Shown here: piece after piece, positions 24,562-34,565 of the stretch | Numbering within the stretch: position 1 is the first letter of the stretch | Layout: each line of letters begins with the position of its first letter | NCBI GenBank assembly: GCA_016713365.1 | Contig: JADJPG010000002.1 | Coordinates: 127,278-191,277 of the forward strand | DNA: 64,000 nucleotides | DNA from: Verrucomicrobiota bacterium | GTDB taxonomy: Bacteria; Verrucomicrobiota; Verrucomicrobiia; Limisphaerales; JADJPG01 | Direction: 5' to 3' | Notes under the pieces: model-generated | Seen by the model: the letters and a program-made list of their open reading frames with translations, nothing else | Databases searched by the model: none | What the model was told of the DNA's origin: nothing | Position numbers and translations under genes: made by a program

Positions 24562-26670
24562 CTACGCCGGCGCCTGTTGACTGCGGCGCGTCAGCCAGCC
24601 GGCCAGCCACGTTTCCATCACCAGCACGACCAGCGCCGCCACCAGCAGCCAACGCCAGAGCTTCTGACGTTGCTCAAGCTCGGTGGCCTGTAAGTTAAGT
24701 TTCTTCTCCTCGTCCGCTTTCGCGGTCTTCAGTTCAGTCGTCTGCAAGGGCAGGCGTAATCTTTCCAGCTCCTCCAGCGTCATCGGGCTGGTCCGGCTTT
24801 CGGCAGGATCCAGGTTCACCGCGAAACGTTGAGTCGAAGTTCCGGAAACGATCGTATAGATGCCGGGAAGTTCGGTTTCAGAGAAGCGTCCCGGTGCCGC
24901 GAGCTTGGCTTCGGAACCATCGGGCTTGCGGATGGAAAAGGACTGAGCGGCATTCGTCGCCGAGAGCGGAACTGAATCACCCACGGCGTATTGCGCCAGC
25001 TGCGCCTTTACTCCGCCACTGAGATCCAACAGAGAGAAGAGCAGGGGAACAAACTTGGAGGAGAGCGCGAGCTGGCTGTCAGTCGGGTTCCATCCGGAGG
25101 TCAGCACCAGGAGCGAACCTTTGCCCGCTGGAATCTGCAGCAGGGCGGGTGCGCCTTTGTCGAATCGTGCGATGATGCGCGCGTCTTTAAATTGGGATGC
25201 GTCAATCCGGCGATGTTTCCAGAAGTGGATCTTCGTGAAGTCGCTGAATCGCGGATCGGAAAACGGCGCCAGCAGCGGATGTTCGAAATCGAGCTGTCCC
25301 AGCAGGGCGTAACTTCCGCCTTCGGATTCTTCAGCCGCGATGCTGCCGAGTCCCACCAGATCACCAACCGTTCGGGACGAGGCGATCGATTTCATGACGA
25401 TCAAGGCTGGCTTGCCGGCGGCGAGGAATTCGCGGACGGACGCCGTGGCTTCAGCGGAAAGAACGTCGCCGATGACCAGCAACGGAGCACCGAGAACATC
25501 TTCTGCGGGCAATGGCGCACTGGCCGGGCGCGCGATGACTTGAACGTTTTGACGGCGAGTTTCGGGAAACGCGCGTTTCAGATAGTAAAGCAGGCGCTGG
25601 GAATCCCGAGGGTCGTCGTCGCCGACGTAGACGACTTTTATCTGATCGGCCTTCGGTGGCACGTAGTGGACAGCGTTGTCGAATTCCTCTTCATCTCCAG
25701 CGAGGCGGAGGAATTCTGCTGAGGTTCCAGTGGGAGGTTTGGGTGCGGTGAATACGCGGTTCTGCCCTGGCGGCACGTAGGCGTTTACTGGCGTGCCGGC
25801 GAATCCTTTCTCGCCGGGGCGCGCCCAGCCGATTTGAAACTGCTCGCGTTTCGCATCGGAAGCATTTGTGACGCGAAGTTTGATGTCGTTGTCGCCGGCG
25901 GGCTTGCCGGAGTCTTCCTGCTCGGCCAGCACTTGCAGACCGGCGTTGGTCGGGCGTTTGGTTGCGACGGTTTCAACGGTGACTTCGATGCCGCGGGGCC
26001 AGTCGAAGCCTTGCAAGCCGTCCAGCTTCGCTCCTTCCTGCAGGTCGGAGATGATGACGATCTTTCTCGGGCCGGCGGATTTCTCCGGCGCATTCCCGGA
26101 GTTGTCTTCCAATGCATCGACGGAGGCGAGCAATCCGTGACCTATGTGCGTGCCGGACCAGCCGGGTTGGGCAGCGGCGATGCGTTCCAAGGCTACGTTG
26201 ACGCGATCAGAGGAGGGCGTGGCGGACCATTGTTCAAAACTTAGAAGCGGGCGCGCGGTTCGATCGAAAAGATAAACGGCAACTGAATCAGCCGGGGTGG
26301 CGCGGCGAACGGCAGCTTCCGCGCGGGCGCGGGCGTCGGCCCAGAGTCCGTCGCGACGCATGCTGGCGCTGGCGTCGAGCAGGACGACCATGCGCTGGCC
26401 TTGGCCGGCAGCATTGTCGGCGGCCACGGGTTTCTGGATAAACGGCCGCGCGAAGCCCAGCGCGAGGAGGGCCAGTACCAGGCAGCGGAGCAGGAGTAGA
26501 AGGATGTTTTCCACCTTGCTCGACCGAGTGACTCGCGGCGGCGTGGGTTGGAGGAACATCAGCGAGCTGAAGGTGACTTTCTCGCGCGAGGTGCGGCGAA
26601 TGAGATGGAAAATGATCGGTGCAGCGACCGCGAGCGCGCCAACCAGGAAGAGTGGAGCGAGAAAGCTCAT
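24562..26670 (-). CDS. BatA-type membrane protein with VWA domain
   Basis: The N-terminus fits the BatA/aerotolerance N-terminal domain: MSFLAPLFLVGALAVAAPIIFHLIRRTSREKVTFSSLMFL, then a second helix LLLLLRCLVLALLALGFARPFI. A von Willebrand A domain follows with the MIDAS start VVLLDASASMRRDG and DLQEG further on. The middle has a glutamine-amidotransferase-like stretch (LLVIGDVLSAEA to VLTSGWNPTDSQLALSSKFVPLLFSLL). A last transmembrane helix lies near the C-terminus. At 702 residues it is one of the long VWA membrane proteins common in Planctomycetota and Verrucomicrobiota. It is isolated from the Bat operon near the window end. The function is unknown. Confidence 0.8.
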   Translation of the reverse strand: MSFLAPLFLVGALAVAAPIIFHLIRRTSREKVTFSSLMFLQPTPPRVTRSSKVENILLLLLRCLVLALLALGFARPFIQKPVAADNAAGQGQRMVVLLDASASMRRDGLWADARARAEAAVRRATPADSVAVYLFDRTARPLLSFEQWSATPSSDRVNVALERIAAAQPGWSGTHIGHGLLASVDALEDNSGNAPEKSAGPRKIVIISDLQEGAKLDGLQGFDWPRGIEVTVETVATKRPTNAGLQVLAEQEDSGKPAGDNDIKLRVTNASDAKREQFQIGWARPGEKGFAGTPVNAYVPPGQNRVFTAPKPPTGTSAEFLRLAGDEEEFDNAVHYVPPKADQIKVVYVGDDDPRDSQRLLYYLKRAFPETRRQNVQVIARPASAPLPAEDVLGAPLLVIGDVLSAEATASVREFLAAGKPALIVMKSIASSRTVGDLVGLGSIAAEESEGGSYALLGQLDFEHPLLAPFSDPRFSDFTKIHFWKHRRIDASQFKDARIIARFDKGAPALLQIPAGKGSLLVLTSGWNPTDSQLALSSKFVPLLFSLLDLSGGVKAQLAQYAVGDSVPLSATNAAQSFSIRKPDGSEAKLAAPGRFSETELPGIYTIVSGTSTQRFAVNLDPAESRTSPMTLEELERLRLPLQTTELKTAKADEEKKLNLQATELEQRQKLWRWLLVAALVVLVMETWLAGWLTRRSQQAPA

Positions 26671-26867
26671 GCACCGCCAATTGAGAATCGAATGCGGCGA
26701 AATGCAAACGGCAAATGATTAACTGGCTTGAATTTACAGTGGGGGATCGGCGTGGCGGGGTGTGAATTCCAATTCTCAATTGCAGAAACTTCTGGATTGC
26801 TTGGGTATTTGGGTTTTGGCACTGTGTCGCCAATTCCAAGAGGAGCGAGGATTGCTCCACATTTTGT

Positions 26868-29800
26868 ATGAAGCCAATGAGGTCAAATCCTATCTTTGTT
26901 TTGTTCCCATGCGTTGCCCTGATCATGGGATTCCTGTCGGCGACGGCGGCAATTGCTCAGCTTCCGCTGATCGTTCGCGGTCCCTATCTCCAGTCGGTGA
27001 CGACGAGTAACATCATCGTCCGGTGGCGAACCGATCTGCCGACGGAGAGCCGTGTCCGCTACGGCTTGACTGCGTTTTCACCAACGTTCGAAGTTGCGCG
27101 AACTGAGTTGGTCACGGACCACAGTGTGACTTTGCCGGGGCTGACTCCTGAGACGCGGTACTTCTACTCGATCGCGGCGGGAGTCCAAGTGCTGGTCAGT
27201 GGCTCATCCTACACCTTTGTCACCCCGCCGACGGTCGCCAAAGCTACGCGGATCTGGGCGCTGGGCGATGTGGGGACAGCCAGCATCGGGAGTTCCGCGC
27301 CGCATCTGGTTCGCAACGCGTATGCGAATTATACGGGAGCGCGTGCCACCGATGTGTGGCTGATGCTGGGCGATAATGCCTATTACTCTGGAACCGATGG
27401 GGAGTATCAGGCAGCGGTGTTTGATGTGTTCCAGGAAATGCTCCGGACGACGCCGGTGTGGTCGACGATTGGGAATCACGAGACGTATTCGGCGACTCCC
27501 GGTGGCCAGATGGCGTATGACAGTATTTTCGATCACCCCGTGGATGGTCGGGCCGGTGGCGTGCCTTCTGGCACGGAACGCTATTACTCGTTCGACCATG
27601 CGAACATCCACTTTGTCTGCCTCGACTCCGAGCTTTCGAGCCGCCTGCCCGGCAGCCCGATGTTGACCTGGCTGGAGCAGGATCTCGCGTCGAATGAAAA
27701 GGACTGGACCATCGCCTACTGGCACAGCCCGCCGTACAGCAAAGGCACTCACGATTCCGACGCCGAGGGCAATCTGATCGACATGCGCGAGCGTGTGGTT
27801 CCGATTCTGGAGGCCTACGGAGTCGACTTGGTCTTGTGCGGGCACAGTCATAACTATGAGAGGTCGTTTCTAATTAACGGTCACTACGGTCCTTCCAGTT
27901 CGTTGCAATCCGGAATGGTGCTGGATTCCGGTAGTGGTCGAACGGAAGAAACGGGTGCGTATCTGAAGGCCACATCGGGCGGGGAAGCGGGGCGCGGCGC
28001 CGTGTATGTGGTCGCCGGGAGTTCTGGTCAGACGGGATTCGGTTCAATGAATCATCCGGCGATTTTCCGGGCTTTGAACAATCTGGGATCGATGGTGATC
28101 GATGTGAACGGAAGCCGACTCGAGGCGAGGTTCCTGCGCGAGAATGGTGTTGTGGATGATCACTTCACGATTCTCAAAGGCGACCAGGCTCCATTCGTGG
28201 TTACCGCTCCGCAGAACCGGACGGTGGTGGAGGGCGCATCGGTGACTTTTAGTGTCTCCGCGGGTGGCACGCGTCCACTGAGTTACCAATGGCTCTACCA
28301 AGGCGACGCCATCGCTGGCGCGACCAACAACACGCTCGTCCTCGGGAACGTGCAAGCCGGACAAGCGGGCGCCTATTCGGTCATTCTCAGCAATCGTGTC
28401 GGGACGACGACTAGTTCTTCAGCCCAATTGACGGTGAACGAAGCGCCGGTTTGCTTGGTGCCGCCGGCGGGCTTGGTCAGTTGGTGGCCAATGGATGGAA
28501 CGACGAACGATTTGAGCGGCGGCAATGAAGGTTTGTTGCAGGGAGCGGGAACGTTTGAAGATGGAAAAGTCGGCGGCGGATTGAGTCTTGGTGGCGGGGC
28601 CTACCTTCGTGTGCCGTCGTCACCATCGCTCAGTTTGAGCAACTCATTGACCGTGGAGCTGTGGTTCAAGAAAGAGCAATCTTACGTCCCGAATGTTCAG
28701 TATGTGTTGTTCGACAAGCGGGATCAGGTGAGCCGCTGTAACTACGGTGCGAGCGTATCGGTTAATTTTGGCCTCACCGCTTACTTCGCGGATGCCTCCA
28801 CAGGTTACCAAATCCTTGCTCATCCCGTGCTTCCGACTGTTGGGGAGTTCCATCACTTTGCGGCGGTATACAGTCAAGTGACTCCATCAACTGTCGAGAT
28901 TCGCCTTTATCTCGATGGCGCGATGGTCAAGAGCGGTACTTTTTCAGGCAGACTTGCCAACAGCATGACCTCGACTCCGTTGGCGATTGGCAGTGCCGCC
29001 GGGGTGTCCGATTTCTTCGTCGGTGTGATTGATGAGGTGTCGATCTATAACCGTGCTCTGGGCGACGGCGAAATTCAGGATATCTATCTGGCTGACGCTT
29101 CGGGGAAATGCCAGGCCGTCGTGCTTCCATCGATCGTGACTCAACCAGTTGGTCAGAGCGTTCTTGAAGGAACCTCTGTGACGCTGAGCGTGGGCACGGT
29201 CGGAACCAAACCGTTTCAATATCGGTGGTTGAAGGATTCCGACGTGGTGAATTCAGCTACGAATTCCTCGCTGACATTCTCCAGCATCCAGGCGAATGAA
29301 GCCGGTAACTATCGAGTCGTCGTGAGCAATGCGGCAGGTTCGGTGACGAGTTCAGTCGCTGTGGTAACGGTCACACCTGTGCCTGATTGCGCGTTGGCTT
29401 CAGCGGGCATGGTTGCGTGGTGGGGGTTTGAAGTGGCAGGGGACGATTATCTTGGGCTCAATCGAGGAACGTTGCGGGGTGGTGCGACGACGGGCCCTGG
29501 TTTTGTTAATCAAGCGATGAACCTCAATGGAACGACCGCGGACTTCCAGATCCCCGATTCACCGAGTCTCGATCAAACCAATGCGTACACCGTTGAACTT
29601 TGGTTTCGGAAGGACCAGCCATACGTTCCCAATGTTCAATTCATTCTGTTCGACAAGAGGGATTTGCTCGGGCGGTGCAACTACGGTGCAAGCTTGTCGG
29701 TGAATTTTGGGCTCACGATGTATTACATCGATCCCAGTTTGGGCGGTTTTGTCTCCCTGGCGCATAATCCCTTGCCGACCGAGGGAGAGTATCATCACTT

Positions 29801-31670
29801 CGCCGGAACCTACCGGCAGTTAACCGCGACGACCGTCGAACTGAATCTCTACTTGGACGGACAGAAAGTGAAGACGGGCCAGTTCCCGGGAGTTCTGGCC
29901 AACACGGTCACCGAGACACCGCTTCATATTGGTAGCGCCCGCGGTGTCAGTGATTTTTTCCGCGGCGAGATTGACGAGGTGGCTTTGTATAACCGGGCTC
30001 TTACCGCGACGGAGGTTGCTGCCATCTACGCAGCGGGATCGGGAGGCAAATGCGCTCCCCGAGTCAGTCCTGCAATCCTAGCTGACCCCATCGGGATGAC
30101 CGTTACGGAAGGTGCAACTACCACGTTTACTGTAATCGCCGGGGGCACGTCGCCGTTGCGTTATCAGTGGTTTTTTAACGGCTCGTTGATTCCCGGGGCG
30201 ACCGACTCCATTCTCCAGCTCGGCAATATTCAAATGTCTCAGGCGGGAGGCTATTCAGTGGTGGTCTCAAATGACGTTGGAGTTGCAGAGAGCTCCGTCG
30301 CCACGCTCGCGGTTGTTTTCCCGCCGGCCACGGTGCGCATCGTGGATGCACAGGCGCCCGGTGGGACGAGCATCGAGGTGCCGATTATCCTTAGTGCCAA
30401 TGGGAATGAAAATGCGCTGGGTTTCAGTGTTCAGTTCGATCCTCAGGTTCTTCAATTCTCCCGTGTTGATCCAGGTCCCGATGCGCCTTCGAAGATGACC
30501 GTCGTTGCCAATCCGGCAAACGCGGCGGCAGGTAGGGTGGGGGTGGCCGCGGCGCTTTCTCCGGGAGTTACCTTTAATCGAGGTACGCAAAGCATCGTCA
30601 AGGTGGTGTTCGCCGTGGCGCCGGCGTTGACGACGATTGGTTCGCCGCTCACGTTCGTTGACAATCCGACGGTCAAACAGATTTCCGATCGTGAGGCGAC
30701 CATTCTCGCCGGGAATTTTATCGGTGGAACTGTCACGATTTTCCCAACGGATCTCGAGGGGGACACGGCGCCGCGTCCGGATGGTGATCGCGGGGTCACA
30801 ATTATTGACTGGGTTCAGATGGGACGCTTCGTGGCGGGCCTCAGTGCGGTGAGCAGCACCAATGAGTTTCAACGCGCCGACTCGGCACCGAGATCGATAC
30901 GAGGCAATGGTGTGATCGGCGTCACAGATTGGGTGCAAACGGGACGTTACGCTGCCGGGCTGGATCCGGTGACTCCAGTCGGTGGCCCACTGCAGGGGTT
31001 AGCCGCTGCTTCCACGATTCAGGCATCGAGCTCAACCAGTCGTACGCTGCGTTTGCTGGATGCCGTTGCACTTCCGGGTACGACTTCAAATGTTCCCGTC
31101 AAGCTGCTCGCTCAAGGTAACGAAAATGCGCTGGGATTCAGCGTACAGTTTGATCCGGCAAAGCTTCAGATCATCGGGGTTGCCCCGGGGAGCGCGGCGG
31201 CGGGGGCGATTGTGAACTTGAACGACAGTTTTGTGAGCGAGGGTCGACTGGGTCTCGTGGTGGGGCTTCCCGCGGGCAGTGTGTTTCCGAATGGGGAACG
31301 TGAGGTTGCGGTGCTTCGGTTTGCCCCGATTGGAGATGTCACGGGTGCGACTGCGATCGAGTTCGCGGATGTTCCGGTTCGCCGCGAAATATCGGATGCC
31401 CTGGCGGAACCGCTCGCGGTGACTTACGCGAACGCTGTCGTGAACTTCCAACCGGTGGGTCCGCCGCTGAGCTTGAGCTTGACGACGGGCATCGTCATTT
31501 TGTCCTGGCCTGCGTTGGAGACGGATGAATATGAATTGGAGTCGGCAGTGCAGTTGAACCCGGCGGTCTGGACGAAAGTCACCACACGTCCGATCGTCAT
31601 CGGAGGGCAGCGAATCGTGACGGTCCCGGTGACTGGCAATCAGGCGTGGTACCGGCTGAAGAAGCCCTAG
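26868..31670 (+). CDS. Giant secreted purple acid phosphatase-like protein with Ig, LamG, cohesin and dockerin-like domains
   Basis: The 1600-residue product begins with a signal peptide ending ATAAIAQ. Domains in order: a fibronectin-like N-terminal domain (PYLQSVTTSNIIVRW); a metallophosphoesterase with all ligand motifs (ALGDVG, LGDNAYY, GNHE, YWHSPPY, CGHSHNYERS); an Ig-like domain (LSYQWLYQGDAIAG); LamG 1 (LVSWWPMDG to GVIDEVSIYNRAL); an Ig-like domain; LamG 2 (MVAWWGFEVAG to GEIDEVALYNRAL); an Ig-like domain; a cohesin-like domain (ENALGFSVQFDPQVLQF); two dockerin-like helical repeats (ITIIDWVQMGRFVAGL-type and GVTDWVQTGRYAAGL); a second cohesin-like domain; and a short C-terminal beta domain. 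It probably releases phosphate from organic phosphates outside the cell while bound to a matrix. Confidence 0.88.
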   Translation: MKPMRSNPIFVLFPCVALIMGFLSATAAIAQLPLIVRGPYLQSVTTSNIIVRWRTDLPTESRVRYGLTAFSPTFEVARTELVTDHSVTLPGLTPETRYFYSIAAGVQVLVSGSSYTFVTPPTVAKATRIWALGDVGTASIGSSAPHLVRNAYANYTGARATDVWLMLGDNAYYSGTDGEYQAAVFDVFQEMLRTTPVWSTIGNHETYSATPGGQMAYDSIFDHPVDGRAGGVPSGTERYYSFDHANIHFVCLDSELSSRLPGSPMLTWLEQDLASNEKDWTIAYWHSPPYSKGTHDSDAEGNLIDMRERVVPILEAYGVDLVLCGHSHNYERSFLINGHYGPSSSLQSGMVLDSGSGRTEETGAYLKATSGGEAGRGAVYVVAGSSGQTGFGSMNHPAIFRALNNLGSMVIDVNGSRLEARFLRENGVVDDHFTILKGDQAPFVVTAPQNRTVVEGASVTFSVSAGGTRPLSYQWLYQGDAIAGATNNTLVLGNVQAGQAGAYSVILSNRVGTTTSSSAQLTVNEAPVCLVPPAGLVSWWPMDGTTNDLSGGNEGLLQGAGTFEDGKVGGGLSLGGGAYLRVPSSPSLSLSNSLTVELWFKKEQSYVPNVQYVLFDKRDQVSRCNYGASVSVNFGLTAYFADASTGYQILAHPVLPTVGEFHHFAAVYSQVTPSTVEIRLYLDGAMVKSGTFSGRLANSMTSTPLAIGSAAGVSDFFVGVIDEVSIYNRALGDGEIQDIYLADASGKCQAVVLPSIVTQPVGQSVLEGTSVTLSVGTVGTKPFQYRWLKDSDVVNSATNSSLTFSSIQANEAGNYRVVVSNAAGSVTSSVAVVTVTPVPDCALASAGMVAWWGFEVAGDDYLGLNRGTLRGGATTGPGFVNQAMNLNGTTADFQIPDSPSLDQTNAYTVELWFRKDQPYVPNVQFILFDKRDLLGRCNYGASLSVNFGLTMYYIDPSLGGFVSLAHNPLPTEGEYHHFAGTYRQLTATTVELNLYLDGQKVKTGQFPGVLANTVTETPLHIGSARGVSDFFRGEIDEVALYNRALTATEVAAIYAAGSGGKCAPRVSPAILADPIGMTVTEGATTTFTVIAGGTSPLRYQWFFNGSLIPGATDSILQLGNIQMSQAGGYSVVVSNDVGVAESSVATLAVVFPPATVRIVDAQAPGGTSIEVPIILSANGNENALGFSVQFDPQVLQFSRVDPGPDAPSKMTVVANPANAAAGRVGVAAALSPGVTFNRGTQSIVKVVFAVAPALTTIGSPLTFVDNPTVKQISDREATILAGNFIGGTVTIFPTDLEGDTAPRPDGDRGVTIIDWVQMGRFVAGLSAVSSTNEFQRADSAPRSIRGNGVIGVTDWVQTGRYAAGLDPVTPVGGPLQGLAAASTIQASSSTSRTLRLLDAVALPGTTSNVPVKLLAQGNENALGFSVQFDPAKLQIIGVAPGSAAAGAIVNLNDSFVSEGRLGLVVGLPAGSVFPNGEREVAVLRFAPIGDVTGATAIEFADVPVRREISDALAEPLAVTYANAVVNFQPVGPPLSLSLTTGIVILSWPALETDEYELESAVQLNPAVWTKVTTRPIVIGGQRIVTVPVTGNQAWYRLKKP

Positions 31671-31714
31671 TTTCGTCGAGTGACGCGGTTGTTTCCCTGA
31701 GATGGCTCGGGCGG

Positions 31715-32476
31715 TTAGAGACCTGTCGGGTAATCAATGAACGCCCATGGAAGGTCGAAGCGGTTTGATAACTCCTGAGCGAGTGCTTTCACGCCGAAGG
31801 TTTCGGTGGCGTAGTGGCCGCCGTAGAGAACGTTCACGCCGAGTTCTTCAGCGAGCGCGAAGCTCCAGTGAGGACCTTCCCCGGTGATGAACGTGTCGAC
31901 TCCCTCCGAAGCGGCGCGTTTCAACTCGCTGCCCGCACCGCCGGTGACGATTCCGATCCTCCTGCATGTTGACGGACCGCCTGGAATCGCGACTGGCTTG
32001 TTTCCCACAGCGCTGCGCAAGCGTTTCGCCAATTCCTCTCGTGGCAGTTTGGCGCGAACTTGTAAGCCGATGTGTTGTTCCTTGTCGTAGAAGAATGGCT
32101 TGGGATTTTTCAATCCCAGCGCCGCGCAGAGCTGCACGTTGTTGCCGAGCGTGGGGTGCAGATCCAACGGCAGATGGGAACTGTAGATGGCGAGATTGTT
32201 CTCCAGCAATAATCTCAGCATCTCATGAGTCTTGCCGGTCCACGGCTGTCGTGGGCTCCAAAACAAACCGTGGTGAACGATGAGCAGGTCGGCCTTTGTT
32301 GCAATGGCGAGTTTGATGGTGGACAGGGACGCATCGACGGCGGCGGCGATGCGGGTGACTTGACCGCGGTTCTCCACTTGAAGTCCATTGACGGCGCCGG
32401 AGTAGTCGTTGACCGCGTTCGTGCGGAGGGTTCGGTCGCAGTAGTGAACGATTTTCTTCAAGGCGGTCTTTGGCAT
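31715..32476 (-). CDS. Nif3-like dinuclear metal centre protein
   Basis: A YbgI/Nif3 (GTP cyclohydrolase I type 2-like) toroidal hexamer protein with a two-metal site. Typical sequence is present: YSGAVNGLQVEN, AAAVDASLSTIKLAI, LLIVHHGLFW (metal His pair), AIYSSHLPLDLHPTLGNN, GIVTGGAGSELKRAASEGVDTFITGE and GGHYATETFGVKALAQEL. Length 253 is normal. The cellular role of the family is still uncertain. It is convergent with the phosphatase gene and divergent from the amidotransferase gene at 32608. Confidence 0.93.
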   Translation of the reverse strand: MPKTALKKIVHYCDRTLRTNAVNDYSGAVNGLQVENRGQVTRIAAAVDASLSTIKLAIATKADLLIVHHGLFWSPRQPWTGKTHEMLRLLLENNLAIYSSHLPLDLHPTLGNNVQLCAALGLKNPKPFFYDKEQHIGLQVRAKLPREELAKRLRSAVGNKPVAIPGGPSTCRRIGIVTGGAGSELKRAASEGVDTFITGEGPHWSFALAEELGVNVLYGGHYATETFGVKALAQELSNRFDLPWAFIDYPTGL

Positions 32477-32607
32477 GGCGCAGTTTTACGGCAAGGGATT
32501 TCCCTTTCGAGTGAAAAGTCGCTGAGCTGATTCCTATCGGATGCTGATGTGGTGTCCTGGCGTTTCCCCTTTCCCATGCCACCGAGTTCCGCTAGTTTGC
32601 CGCGCCT

Positions 32608-33183
32608 ATGGTGCTCGTGATCGACAACTACGACTCGTTTACCTACAACCTCGTGCAGTATCTCGGCGAGTTGAAGGTGGACCTGCAGGTGCATCGCAAT
32701 GACCAGATCACGCCGGAGCAAGTTCGCGCGCTGAAGCCGGATCGGATCCTGGTTTCGCCGGGGCCGTGTTCGCCCAAGGAGGCGGGGCTTTCGAACGAAA
32801 TCATCCGGGAGTTCGGCCAGACCATTCCTTTGTTCGGCGTGTGCCTTGGTCACCAGTGCATTGGTCATACCTTCGGAGCGAAAGTGGTGGTGAACTATCG
32901 CATGATGCACGGCAAAACTTCCCTGATTAAGCACAATGGCGAGGATTTGTTTGAGGGCATGCCGAATCCATTTGCGGCGACTCGTTATCATTCGCTTGTG
33001 ATTCAGCGGGACACGTTGCCGGCGTTCCTTGAGGTGACGGCTGAAACTGAGGAAGGCGAGATCATGGGCATCCGCCACAAGGAGCTTCCCATCTGGGGGG
33101 TTCAGTTCCATCCCGAGAGCATTCTTACCGAAAGCGGTCGGACCATCATGAAGAACTTCCTCAAGCTCAAGGCGAGGAAGTAA
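32608..33183 (+). CDS. trpG: Anthranilate/aminodeoxychorismate synthase glutamine amidotransferase
   Basis: This is a class I glutamine amidotransferase subunit that supplies ammonia to TrpE or PabB. It has IDNYDSFTYNLVQYLGEL, the oxyanion strand VSPGPCSPKEAG, the nucleophile in GVCLGHQCIGH, and the His-Glu pair in QFHPESILTE. Length 191 is normal. Sequence alone does not separate TrpG from PabA, and many bacteria use one protein for both. No trpE or pabB lies next to it; hisB follows on the same strand. Confidence 0.93.
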   Translation: MVLVIDNYDSFTYNLVQYLGELKVDLQVHRNDQITPEQVRALKPDRILVSPGPCSPKEAGLSNEIIREFGQTIPLFGVCLGHQCIGHTFGAKVVVNYRMMHGKTSLIKHNGEDLFEGMPNPFAATRYHSLVIQRDTLPAFLEVTAETEEGEIMGIRHKELPIWGVQFHPESILTESGRTIMKNFLKLKARK

Positions 33184-33261
33184 CGCGTGAAGAGCGTGAC
33201 AATTCTGCCCGCGCCGGATTTGGGCTTTGTTTTCGCCGGAAGCTTTGCTTAATTGCGCCCG

Positions 33262-33924
33262 ATGTTGAAACGACAGGCGCAACTCACGCGGAACACGAAA
33301 GAGACCCGTATTTCGCTCAAGCTGGTTATTGATGGCAGCGGCAAGTCCTCCATCAAGACTGGCATCCCCTTCTTCGACCACATGCTGACACTCTTTGCGA
33401 AGCACGCTGTGGTGGACTTGCAATTGCGCTGCAAGGGGGATTTGGAAGTGGATGCGCATCACACCGTGGAAGACTGCGGCATCGCACTGGGACAGGCGTT
33501 TCGCGAGGCGTTGGGGGACAAGAAGGGAATCCGCCGCTACGGGGCTGGCTTCGACCCCCGCAATCCCTTCACGGGCGAAGCGCATGTGCCCATGGATGAA
33601 TGTTTGGCCCGCAGTGTCGTCGATTTCAGCGGCCGGCCGTATTTGGTTTGGCGTGGATTGGATAAATTGCAGTACAAAAACATCAGCGCCGCCGAGAAAC
33701 GGCAGGATATGTCGAGTGCCTTCCGGTTTGGACTGGCGCGCGAGTTCTTCCAAGGCTTTGCTAACGAGGCCCGCTGCAACCTTCATTTGGAACTCCTCTA
33801 CGGGGAAGAGCCGCATCACGTGGTTGAAGTTCTTTTTAAAGCGTTTGCAAAATCGGTAGACTTTGCCTGTCAACGAGATCCGAGAATCAGTGGGCAGATT
33901 CCGTCCACCAAGGGAGCGCTGTGA
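33262..33924 (+). CDS. hisB: Imidazoleglycerol-phosphate dehydratase
   Basis: HisB dehydrates imidazole glycerol phosphate in histidine synthesis, using a di-manganese centre. The metal-binding repeats are present twice: GIPFFDHML and DAHHTVEDCGIALGQA in the first half, then GLDKLQYKN and PHHVVEVLFKAFAKS in the second. The C-terminal PSTKGAL is the family ending. The product is 220 residues starting at ATG 33262 (a TTG nine bases earlier is less likely). It is somewhat longer than the 195-200 norm because of a segment around YGAGFDPRNPFTGEAHVPMDE. The monofunctional form is present, without the phosphatase domain. Confidence 0.95.
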   Translation: MLKRQAQLTRNTKETRISLKLVIDGSGKSSIKTGIPFFDHMLTLFAKHAVVDLQLRCKGDLEVDAHHTVEDCGIALGQAFREALGDKKGIRRYGAGFDPRNPFTGEAHVPMDECLARSVVDFSGRPYLVWRGLDKLQYKNISAAEKRQDMSSAFRFGLAREFFQGFANEARCNLHLELLYGEEPHHVVEVLFKAFAKSVDFACQRDPRISGQIPSTKGAL

Positions 33925-33962
33925 GTCGGGCTGAATAAGCGCAGATCGACCCCCGTCAAAAC

Positions 33963-34565
33963 ATGGCGACGCAACCGGAAAAACCCGATGTTCCCGACGA
34001 GAAGCTGGTGCGTCGTGCGCAGCGAGGCGACATGGTTGCCTTTGAAGAGCTGATTGCCCGTCATCGGGACAAGATTTATGCGCGGGCTTTCAGCATGATG
34101 CGCAATGAAGACGAAGCGACTGATCTTTCTCAGGAAGCATGGGTGAAGGGTTGGCAGCGCCTGAAGCAGTTTCAAGGCGAGTCAAGTTTCGTCACCTGGA
34201 TGACGAGAATAGTGATCAATCTGTGCCTCGATCAGTTGCGAAAGCACAAGCGCCAGAGGGCGGAGTCGATCGAACACTTGGATGAAGAGTTGGGCGGAGT
34301 CGAGAGGCAGATGCCGACCGTGACGGTGAACCCGACGGAAGGCCTCGAGCGCACCGAGTTGAGAGCGAGAATCGACCGGGCCTTGAATCAGCTCAGTTAC
34401 GAGCATCGGACAGTTTTAATTTTGCACGAGTTTGAGGATCTCGAGTACAAAGAGATCGCTAAGCGAATGGAATGCTCCATCGGAACCGTGATGTCGCGTC
34501 TGTTTTACGCGCGTCGGAAAATGGCGAATCTGATGGCAAGTTACAAGAGAGAGGAAATGAGTTAG
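33963..34565 (+). CDS. ECF RNA polymerase sigma factor (RpoE-like)
   Basis: Region 2 is clear: LVRRAQRGDMVAFEELIARHRDKIYARAFSMMRNEDEATDLSQEAWVKGWQRL, with FVTWMTRIVINLCLDQLRK. Region 4 has LSYEHRTVLILHEFEDLEYKEIAKRMECSIGTVMSRLFYARRKM, a typical HTH. Length 200 is normal. The gene is followed immediately (no spacer) by a one-helix membrane protein that looks like its anti-sigma factor and then a secreted protein, so the three probably form an envelope-signal operon. This copy is intact, unlike the remnant at 14102. Confidence 0.94.
   Translation: MATQPEKPDVPDEKLVRRAQRGDMVAFEELIARHRDKIYARAFSMMRNEDEATDLSQEAWVKGWQRLKQFQGESSFVTWMTRIVINLCLDQLRKHKRQRAESIEHLDEELGGVERQMPTVTVNPTEGLERTELRARIDRALNQLSYEHRTVLILHEFEDLEYKEIAKRMECSIGTVMSRLFYARRKMANLMASYKREEMS

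Noticed and set aside
6680..31670. PEP-CTERM or similar sorting tail on the two giant secreted proteins
   Set aside because: Both C-termini (YRIVTPRRP and WYRLKKP) lack the motif, hydrophobic helix and basic tail.
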